A stretch of DNA of 32,387 bases from JBMOLK01 sp049325575 (lineage in GTDB: Bacteria > Bacillota > Clostridia > Acetivibrionales > Acetivibrionaceae): NCBI GenBank assembly GCA_049325575.1, contig JBMOLK010000323.1:1-32387 (forward strand), in the 5' to 3' direction. Made by a program: the position numbers and the translations under genes. Positions 22,891 to 29,246 of the stretch are shown piece by piece. The notes under the pieces were generated by a model. That model saw nothing but the letters and a program-made list of their open reading frames with translations, made no database searches and had not been told where the DNA came from. How positions within the stretch are numbered: position 1 is the first letter of the stretch; every line of letters starts with the position of its first letter.

Positions 22891-23332
22891 TGAAAAAGTC
22901 ATGGATCATTTTATGAATCCTAGAAATGTAGGGGAAATTGAAAACGCTGATGGTGTGGGTCAGGTTGGCAACGCCAAATGCGGAGATATCATGAAAATGT
23001 ATCTTAAAATTGAGAATAATAAAATTGTTGATGCCAAGTTTAAGACCTTTGGATGTGGAGCTGCTGTTGCTACAAGCAGTATGGCCACAGAGCTTGTTGT
23101 TGGAAAAACGGTGGAAGAAGCCCTTGCCATAACCAACAAAGCTGTTGCTGAGGCATTGGACGGCCTGCCGCCGGCCAAGATGCACTGTTCGAATCTTGCA
23201 GAGGAAGCAATTAGGGCTGCTATAGAAGATTATATGAGAAAGAATGGGCTTCTTAATGACGAAGATGATTGTTCAGCATGCGGAAGAAGATGTGATGATT
23301 TACATCATCATGGGGAAGAAGATGAAGACTAA
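22883..23332 (+). CDS. iscU: Fe-S scaffold protein IscU/NifU with cysteine-rich tail
   Basis: The scaffold on which [2Fe-2S] clusters are assembled with IscS. The core (1 to about 125) has the three ligand cysteines C33 (NAKCGD), C58 (TFGCGAA) and C102 (KMHCSN). D35 follows C33 as usual. After the core comes a 20-residue extension with C130, C133 and C137 (CSACGRRC), then HHH and acidic residues, lacking in E. coli IscU. The start ATG 22883 lies inside iscS. Clostridial NifU-like proteins often carry such a tail; its job is not known to me. The class is sure, the tail's role is not. Confidence 0.94.
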   Translation: MYSEKVMDHFMNPRNVGEIENADGVGQVGNAKCGDIMKMYLKIENNKIVDAKFKTFGCGAAVATSSMATELVVGKTVEEALAITNKAVAEALDGLPPAKMHCSNLAEEAIRAAIEDYMRKNGLLNDEDDCSACGRRCDDLHHHGEEDED

Positions 23333-23381
23333 TGTCTTTCGTTAAAAATCAAAAAAATTTAAGGGATGGCACGATATACAA

Positions 23382-24458
23382 ATGAGTAAAAAGGTAATGA
23401 TAGGAATGAGCGGCGGCGTTGACAGTTCTGTAGCGGCCGCTATACTTTTGGAAAAGGGATATGAAGTAATAGGCGTAACAATGAAGATATGGCCTGAAAT
23501 GAATGAAGACCTTAAGACGACTGAAGGCGGATGCTGTTCTCTTTCAGCTGTTGATGATGCAAGAAGAGTGGCCAACAAGCTTGGGATACCTTATTACGTT
23601 ATGAACTTTAAAGACATATTTGAAGAAAAGGTAATAAGCTACTTTAAGGATGAGTACTTAAAAGGCAAAACACCTAACCCGTGTATTGCATGCAACAGAC
23701 ATGTGAAATTTGAAGCCATGCTTAATAAAGCCGTGTCAATGGGCATTGACTATGTAGCTACCGGCCATTATGCAATTATCACCTATGATGATAATAAAAA
23801 AAGATTCTTACTTAAGAAATCGGTTACCCAAAAGAAGGACCAGACATATGCCCTGTATAATCTGACCCAGGACCAGCTCTCTAAGATTCTTATGCCTATT
23901 GGTGAATATACCAAGGACGAGGTAAGGGAGAAGGCAAAAGAACTTGGGCTTAGCGTTGCGACAAAACCCGACAGCCAGGAGATATGTTTTGTGGAAGATA
24001 ATGATTACGGCAGGTTTATTGAAGAAAATACCGATGCGCAAATAAGACCCGGAAACTTTGTTGATACCAGAGGGAATATTCTTGGAAGACACAGGGGAAT
24101 AATTCATTATACTGTAGGACAAAGGAAGGGGCTTGGTATTGCCCTTGGAAAGCCCATGTATGTTGTACGGCTTGATGTAGAAAACAACAACGTTGTGTTG
24201 GGTGAAGATACGGAGGTTTTTTCAGAGGAACTAATTGCCGATGACCTAAACTTTATTTCAATAGATAAATTGACACAGCCTCTAAAAGTTAAGGCAAAGA
24301 TCAGGTATTCCGCCAAGGAAGCCGACGCTACCATATACCCTTTGGAAGACGGCAGGGCAAAGGTAGTATTTGATACTCCGCAGCGGGCCATAACTCCAGG
24401 ACAATCTGTTGTGTTTTATGATGAGGATATTGTTGTAGGCGGAGGAATTATACAGTAA
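23382..24458 (+). CDS. mnmA: tRNA-specific 2-thiouridylase MnmA
   Basis: Installs s2 on U34 of tRNA(Lys, Glu, Gln) with ATP and a persulfide sulfur. The 358-residue protein has the PP-loop MIGMSGGVDSSVAAAIL at 6-22 and the catalytic cysteines C101 (NPCIACNRHVKF) and C202 (SQEICFVEDNDYG). GHYA (about 128-131) and KKDQTYALYNL (about 151-161) are typical tRNA-binding elements. The sulfur donor is probably IscS, encoded two genes upstream. MnmM, at 3867, acts on the same nucleotide. It is the last gene of the isc cluster. The ribosome-binding site (AGGGATGG) is weak. Confidence 0.95.
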   Translation: MSKKVMIGMSGGVDSSVAAAILLEKGYEVIGVTMKIWPEMNEDLKTTEGGCCSLSAVDDARRVANKLGIPYYVMNFKDIFEEKVISYFKDEYLKGKTPNPCIACNRHVKFEAMLNKAVSMGIDYVATGHYAIITYDDNKKRFLLKKSVTQKKDQTYALYNLTQDQLSKILMPIGEYTKDEVREKAKELGLSVATKPDSQEICFVEDNDYGRFIEENTDAQIRPGNFVDTRGNILGRHRGIIHYTVGQRKGLGIALGKPMYVVRLDVENNNVVLGEDTEVFSEELIADDLNFISIDKLTQPLKVKAKIRYSAKEADATIYPLEDGRAKVVFDTPQRAITPGQSVVFYDEDIVVGGGIIQ

Positions 24459-24509
24459 AGGTATTGTAAATGAAAATATTATATGTTAAAATACTTTAAA
24501 AAGTAAAAG

Positions 24510-24775
24510 ACTATGAAGGAGATAAGATTACGTATCTTACAGTAGTCATCCGTGGTTACAATCAGAGAATAGTTCGGCTGGTGAAAGAACTATAGCACAT
24601 GGATGGACGAATTACCCTCCGGAGTTTCGCACTGAAAAATATGTAGGTGATGACGGGTGCCGACCGTTATAACGGCAGATGGTTAATAAGGTGTATCATA
24701 CTCTTTGATACACGAAATAAGGTGGTACCACGGGAGCTTTCTCGTCCTTAAGATGGATGTGAAGGCCTTTTTTAT
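24510..24775 (+). promoter_or_regulatory. Tyrosine T-box riboswitch (tyrS leader)
   Basis: A T-box leader that senses uncharged tRNA-Tyr. Stem I is formed by CATCC near 24549 and GGATG near 24602, with AGAGA, a distal loop GGCTGGTGAAA and the flanking ATAGTTC/GAACTAT helix. The specifier is most likely UAC (Tyr) at 24613-24615 in GAATTACCCTCCGGAG; in another alignment it would be AUU. The T-box core AAGGTGGTACCACGG (about 24718-24732) contains UGGU (24723-24726), complementary to the ACCA end of tRNA-Tyr with discriminator A. The terminator GCTTTCTCGTCC/GGATGTGAAGGC (24736-24766) is followed by CTTTTTT. It precedes tyrS, which supports the specificity. Confidence 0.92.
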
Positions 24776-24813
24776 TGCATATACCGGTATTATTTATAGG
24801 AGGTAGTTTATTT

Positions 24814-26040
24814 ATGTCTAGTGTATTTGAGACCTTGAAGGAGAGAGGATTTATTGCACAAATTACTCATGAAGAACCTGTAAAACAGCTGTTGGAGAAT
24901 CAAAGCGTTACTTTTTATATTGGCTTTGACCCAACGGCAGACAGCCTGCATGTTGGTCATTTCCTGCAAATGGTGGTTATGGCTCACATGCAAAGAGCAG
25001 GTCACAGACCTATCGCTATTGTTGGAGGCGGAACTGCTATGGTTGGTGATCCTACAGGAAAAACCGACATGAGAAAAATGATGACCAGAGAAGAAATACA
25101 ACATAATGCAAATAATTTTAAAAAGCAGCTTTCCAATTTTATTGATTTTGGAGAGGGAAAAGCTTTAATGCTTGATAATGCAGATTGGCTGCTGGATTTA
25201 AATTATGTCAAATTCCTGCGTGAGATAGGTGTACATTTTTCTGTAAACAGGATGCTTACGGCAGAATGCTTTAAATCAAGGCTGGAAAAGGGGCTTTCAT
25301 TCATTGAGTTTAACTACATGCTTATGCAAAGTTTTGACTTCCTGAAGCTGTATCAGGATCAGGGATGTGTGCTGCAGCTGGGCGGCGATGACCAGTGGTC
25401 CAATATTTTAGGAGGAATAGAGCTTATTAGAAGAGTAGAAGGAAAAGAGGCATATGGTATGACCTTTACACTTCTAACTACCAGTGAAGGAAAGAAAATG
25501 GGCAAAACTGAAAAGGGTGCTCTTTGGCTTGACCCCAACAAGACACCGCCATATGAGTTTTACCAGTACTGGAGAAATATACATGATGCTGATGTCATTA
25601 AATGCTTAAAACTTCTTACTTTCCTGCCTATGGAGGAAATTAACGAGCTTGCAAAGCTAAAGGACCAGGAAATAAACAATGCAAAGAAAGTATTGGCTTA
25701 TGAAGTTACGAAGCTTATTCATGGTGAGGAAGAAGCCATAAAGGCCCAAAAAGCCGCTGAAGCACTTTTTGGAAAGGGTGTCAGTGCTGCAGATATGCCT
25801 ACTACCGAAATATCCCCTGCTGAAGTTACAGACGGTATTAATATAATGGACCTCCTTATAAAGACAAAACTGATTCCTTCAAAGGGAGAAGGCAGGCGTC
25901 TTATAGAGCAGGGCGGTGTGTATGTAAATGACAGCAGGATTGAAAGCTTTGATCATGTCATAAAAACCGAAGATTTTAAGGAAAATGAGTTAATAATCAA
26001 AAAAGGGAAAAAAGTATATCATAAGGTTAAATTAGTATAG
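24814..26040 (+). CDS. tyrS: Tyrosyl-tRNA synthetase
   Basis: Charges tRNA-Tyr. The 408-residue class I synthetase has the HIGH equivalent HVGH (46-49) in GFDPTADSLHVGHFLQMV. QLGGDDQWSN binds tyrosine, and the KMSKS equivalent is KMGKT (228-232), as usual for many TyrS proteins. An S4 RNA-binding domain ends the protein (about 343-408). ATG 24814 has GGAGG 10 nt upstream; the frame also opens earlier, at a TTG inside the T-box terminator. Expression is under the T-box immediately upstream. It is followed by a large inverted repeat shared with the convergent PHP gene. Confidence 0.97.
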   Translation: MSSVFETLKERGFIAQITHEEPVKQLLENQSVTFYIGFDPTADSLHVGHFLQMVVMAHMQRAGHRPIAIVGGGTAMVGDPTGKTDMRKMMTREEIQHNANNFKKQLSNFIDFGEGKALMLDNADWLLDLNYVKFLREIGVHFSVNRMLTAECFKSRLEKGLSFIEFNYMLMQSFDFLKLYQDQGCVLQLGGDDQWSNILGGIELIRRVEGKEAYGMTFTLLTTSEGKKMGKTEKGALWLDPNKTPPYEFYQYWRNIHDADVIKCLKLLTFLPMEEINELAKLKDQEINNAKKVLAYEVTKLIHGEEEAIKAQKAAEALFGKGVSAADMPTTEISPAEVTDGINIMDLLIKTKLIPSKGEGRRLIEQGGVYVNDSRIESFDHVIKTEDFKENELIIKKGKKVYHKVKLV

Positions 26041-26073
26041 AACCTGACCATAGACTGTTCTTTGATTATTTAG

Positions 26074-26119
26074 TCATGACCCATGTCATCGAGTTTAATT
26101 CAAATGACATGGGTCATGA
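26074..26119. terminator. Perfect 16-bp inverted repeat between tyrS and the PHP gene
   Basis: CATGACCCATGTCAT (26075-26089) pairs with ATGACATGGGTCATG (26104-26118), plus one outer T-A pair and a 14-base loop. It lies 33 bases after tyrS and 19 bases beyond the convergent gene's stop. No T-run follows on either strand, so it may act as a bidirectional terminator or a 3' end stabiliser. Confidence 0.55.
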
Positions 26120-26138
26120 AAATTTCATTAGCCAAACC

Positions 26139-26939
26139 TTATACAATTTTAGAAAACACGGGTTTTCTATTTTCAAAATATGCTGTGTATTCAAAACCTG
26201 CCTTTAGTAACAATTCCTTTAAATAGTCAAATTTATAGCCTATATATTCCGGAGTGTGTGCGTCCGAGCTTGTACATATTATCTCTCCATTAAGCTCCTT
26301 AAAGCGTTTTATAATCTCATAGTCGGGCATTGGGGATTCAAGCTTGTATCTAAACCCGGATGTGTTTACCTCCAAGCCTTTTCCGTTTGATATTAGCTTG
26401 TTTAATATGGCGTCAATATAGTCACTAAAGTCATTATATTTTATTGTCTTGTTGTCATAACATCCATACCTCCTTATAAGATCAACATGACCTAGAACAT
26501 CAAAGTTATCAAACAAGGATATACCGTTATGAACTGCTTCAAGGTATCTTGAGTATGCTTCATACTGAGATTTGCCTCTGCAGAAGTCGCCGTTATGAAG
26601 GTCTAGCTTGTCTACTACATGAACAGAAGCGATTACAAAGTCAAAATCATATTTATTAATAACCTCAAGGGACTCATCAACCACATGTGGTTGTACACCT
26701 ACTTCGATACCCTTTAGTACTTTTATTTTGCTGTTGTAAACATGTTTTAACCGGTCCATATATTGAGAGTATTTTTCAAAATCAATAAGAAACACATCAT
26801 CATAATCAGGGTAGTCATAGTCTAGATGATCAGTAAATGCCAATCCTTTAAGACCAATATCTATTGCAGTATTTAAGGCGGTTTCTCCATCCATATTGCT
26901 GTCTCCGGAAAAACTGCTGTGAACATGACAGTCGTACAT
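26139..26939 (-). CDS. PHP-family phosphatase, HisJ/histidinol-phosphatase type
   Basis: A 266-residue metal-dependent phosphoesterase of the PHP superfamily. The first motif is MYDCHVHSSFSGD with H5 and H7; D37 and H38 are in FTDHLD; IASVHVVD and VLGHVDLIRRYG follow; SSDAHTPEYIGY supplies the last metal ligands. Length and motif order match HisJ-type histidinol-phosphatases, which make histidinol in histidine synthesis. No other his genes are nearby, so a related phosphatase is possible. ATG 26939 has GGAGG just upstream; a TTG at 26951 is also in frame. It is alone on the minus strand, tail-to-tail with tyrS. Confidence 0.88.
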   Translation of the reverse strand: MYDCHVHSSFSGDSNMDGETALNTAIDIGLKGLAFTDHLDYDYPDYDDVFLIDFEKYSQYMDRLKHVYNSKIKVLKGIEVGVQPHVVDESLEVINKYDFDFVIASVHVVDKLDLHNGDFCRGKSQYEAYSRYLEAVHNGISLFDNFDVLGHVDLIRRYGCYDNKTIKYNDFSDYIDAILNKLISNGKGLEVNTSGFRYKLESPMPDYEIIKRFKELNGEIICTSSDAHTPEYIGYKFDYLKELLLKAGFEYTAYFENRKPVFSKIV

Positions 26940-27056
26940 TTTTACCTCCAAATATTTTCATTCATAATGTAATAAATTTTATTTTCATATTTTATTTATA
27001 AAGTAAAGACAGCAAATAGTCAAGGCAGCTGTTTATTATTTGACATAGGGATAACA

Positions 27057-27144
27057 AACTGTAAAGATAAACATATAATTCGCTCCGCTAATTTGATACA
27101 AATGGCGGACTCATTAAGTTTATCTACTTTTACAGTTCCATCTC
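27057..27144 (+). repeat. Intergenic imperfect palindromic repeat, copy D
   Basis: AACTGTAAAGATAAAC (27057-27072) faces GTTTATCTACTTTTACAGTT, its inverse complement apart from a four-base difference. The centre folds as CCGCT-A-ATTTG-ATA-CAAAT-GGCGG. It ends 52 bases before the promoter at 27196. It is the most complete copy. Confidence 0.85.
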
Positions 27145-27195
27145 TATAATTAAATAGTCCTAATAAAATAAGACCAAAAGACTATTCTAAAACTC

Positions 27196-27224
27196 TTGCA
27201 TATGCATAAAAAATCAGATAAAAT
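27196..27224 (+). promoter_or_regulatory. Upstream promoter candidate of the HD-GYP gene
   Basis: TTGCAT (27196-27201) and TAAAAT (27219-27224) have 17-bp spacing. The gap from 26940 to 27516 holds repeat D, this site, the candidate at 27385 and a pair of GGAACATG repeats; no gene was seen in it. Confidence 0.5.
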
Positions 27225-27384
27225 ATTATTAGAGTAACAGTGTTATTCTGTCCAAATTTAAAAAAGCTCTTGGTAATTTTTTTCTGATGGCTCTTCTAAA
27301 ATATTTTTTTGAAAAGGGTTCAGTGTCGATATCCTATAGTGTTCTTAATAAAATGCTTTACTATATTCTTAGGGTGCAGTGGCT

Positions 27385-27413
27385 TTATCAAAACTAATAA
27401 TTATATGTATAAA
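27385..27413 (+). promoter_or_regulatory. Second promoter candidate of the HD-GYP gene
   Basis: TTATCA (27385-27390) and TATAAA (27408-27413) have 17-bp spacing and lie about 100 bases before the start codon. The -35 match is only four of six. Confidence 0.35.
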
Positions 27414-27445
27414 ACTTTGCCTGAAGTTTACATAAAATAATGTTC

Positions 27446-27477
27446 GGAACATGTAGTTTATAAGTACTTGGAACATG
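27446..27477 (+). repeat. Direct repeat GGAACATG, 24-bp period
   Basis: GGAACATG occurs at 27446-27453 and 27470-27477, the first overlapping a TGTTCGGAACA near-palindrome. Placed between a promoter candidate and the start codon, the pair could bind a regulator. Confidence 0.4.
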
Positions 27478-27516
27478 CAGTCCTTTATCATTGTATCTCA
27501 TTTAGGAGGATTCTCT

Positions 27517-29013
27517 ATGAGAAAAAAGGTTTCTGAAGTATGTACAGATTATAAATTACTTATAGTAGATGATGAAGAAGGTATTATCAATTCAATGAGA
27601 GTCATGTTAACCCGCAGCGGTTATTATTGTGTCGGTATTTCAAACCCTTTGGAGGCTATAGAGAGACTTAAGGTAGAAAGCTTTGACATGCTTATTCTGG
27701 ACTACATTATGTCGCCCATTCATGGTGATGAAGTTGTCGCCAAGATCAGGGAGTTTAATAAGGATATCTACATATTGCTGCTTACAGGTCATAAGGATTT
27801 GGCACCGCCTCTTGAGACAATCAAAGCTCTTGATATTCAGGGGTATTGTGAAAAGGGTGACCGTTTTGACCAGTTGCTTTTGTTAATAGAATCAGGAATT
27901 AAGTCCATTTCTCAAATGCGCACAATCAGGCAGTTTAAGGATGGTTTAAACAGAATACTCCAGGCTGTACCCAAGATTTATCAGCTGCAGCCAATAGGTA
28001 CTATTCTTGAAGAAATACTGGAAGGAATATTGCCCTTGGTAAACAGTAAAGATGCGTTCATTCTTGTGGATGATTGCAACAGTGCCCGGGGTGAGATCAT
28101 ATTCAGGGGTGTAGGTGAATATAATATGCCTGTTGAGTCTCTTGTATCAATGCTAAGCCCGGAACTTATGGAACAGATTGGATGTTCAAGAGAAAATAAA
28201 GAAATTATCAGGTTGGATCACGGAATAATACTTCCGCTGCTTAATGAAACAAGCAAGTCTATAGGAGTAATATATATTGAAAGCAACAATTTTCAAGAAG
28301 GTATGAAACTTCTTGAGATTTATTCCACGCAGGCTGCATCTTCAATTAACAATGCTTTTTTACACTCACTTATCAATATGAAGAAGGAAGAACTTGATAG
28401 AACCTATCAGGAATTAAAAAACAGATACATGGACACTATAGAGGTCTTAAGACTAACTGTAGATGCGAAGGATATCTACACGAGAGGGCATTCAGACCGT
28501 GTATCATACTACGCAGCAAAACTAGGAGAAGCATTTCATCTGTCATCAGAGCAAATTGAGCTTCTAAAAGTAGGCGGCATATTCCATGATATCGGTAAAA
28601 TTGGTACTGCTGACGATATACTTTTTAAGACGGACAAGCTTGACTATAATGAATATGAAGAAATAAAGAAACACCCTTTAAAGGGTGCATATATTCTTTC
28701 GGCAATTTCAATGTTTAAGGATGTAGTTCCGCTGGTAAAATACCATCATGAAAGAATCGATGGAAAAGGATACCCGGAAGGATTAAAAGGTGATGAAATA
28801 CCTTTTCTGGCAAGGATATTGACTGTTGCAGATGCTTTTGATGCCATGACTTCCGACAGAAAATACAGATCAAAATTAAACCTTGATGAAGCAATAAGCC
28901 AGTTCAAAATATATTCCGGAACTCAGTTTGACCCTATAGTAGTAAATAAACTTCTGGAGATTTTGGAAAACTATGATATGATGCTAAAGGATCTATCAGA
29001 AACTTTTACATAG
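27517..29013 (+). CDS. Response regulator with HD-GYP c-di-GMP phosphodiesterase domain
   Basis: A 498-residue cytoplasmic signal protein. The receiver domain (about 12-128) has DD 18-19, the phospho-acceptor D62 (LILDYIM), a threonine (LLLTGHKD) and a later lysine. A middle segment (about 160-300) resembles a GAF domain and ends in IYSTQAASSINNAFLHSLIN. The HD-GYP domain (about 310-490) has RGHSDRVSYYAAKL, the HD pair H357-D358 in GGIFHDIGKIG, H410 and H411 in YHHERIDGKGYPEGLKGD with an intact GYP, and VADAFDAMTSDRKYR. All catalytic motifs are present, so it should hydrolyse c-di-GMP under phosphorelay control. AGGAGG lies 7 nt before ATG 27517. No histidine kinase is adjacent. Confidence 0.93.
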   Translation: MRKKVSEVCTDYKLLIVDDEEGIINSMRVMLTRSGYYCVGISNPLEAIERLKVESFDMLILDYIMSPIHGDEVVAKIREFNKDIYILLLTGHKDLAPPLETIKALDIQGYCEKGDRFDQLLLLIESGIKSISQMRTIRQFKDGLNRILQAVPKIYQLQPIGTILEEILEGILPLVNSKDAFILVDDCNSARGEIIFRGVGEYNMPVESLVSMLSPELMEQIGCSRENKEIIRLDHGIILPLLNETSKSIGVIYIESNNFQEGMKLLEIYSTQAASSINNAFLHSLINMKKEELDRTYQELKNRYMDTIEVLRLTVDAKDIYTRGHSDRVSYYAAKLGEAFHLSSEQIELLKVGGIFHDIGKIGTADDILFKTDKLDYNEYEEIKKHPLKGAYILSAISMFKDVVPLVKYHHERIDGKGYPEGLKGDEIPFLARILTVADAFDAMTSDRKYRSKLNLDEAISQFKIYSGTQFDPIVVNKLLEILENYDMMLKDLSETFT

Positions 29014-29044
29014 ATAGTTTTATCATACCCGTCGAATTACAGAA

Positions 29045-29077
29045 TTTTTATTGGCAAACTGACAAAACCAATAAAAA
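29045..29077 (+). other. AT-rich hairpin after the HD-GYP gene
   Basis: TTTTTATTGG (29045-29054) pairs with CCAATAAAAA (29068-29077). It precedes the main terminator by 30 bases and may be an auxiliary 3' structure. Confidence 0.45.
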
Positions 29078-29106
29078 TGGCTCTAAGTTCAATGCAGTAA
29101 AATTCC

Positions 29107-29130
29107 AAAGGCCTTAAAAAGGCCTTTTTT
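29107..29130 (+). terminator. Rho-independent terminator after the HD-GYP gene
   Basis: AAAGGCCTT (29107-29115) and AAGGCCTTT (29119-29127) form a 9-bp stem with a three-base loop, ending in a run of six T. Confidence 0.9.
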
Positions 29131-29246
29131 CGTAGATACACACCATGTATCATAACTAAAAGTTTCTTATAAAATTATGTTAACATCCTTCTAGTAAGTT
29201 GTCGATATACAGTTACACAATATAAAGAAGCGGAGGTCTTGCGCCA

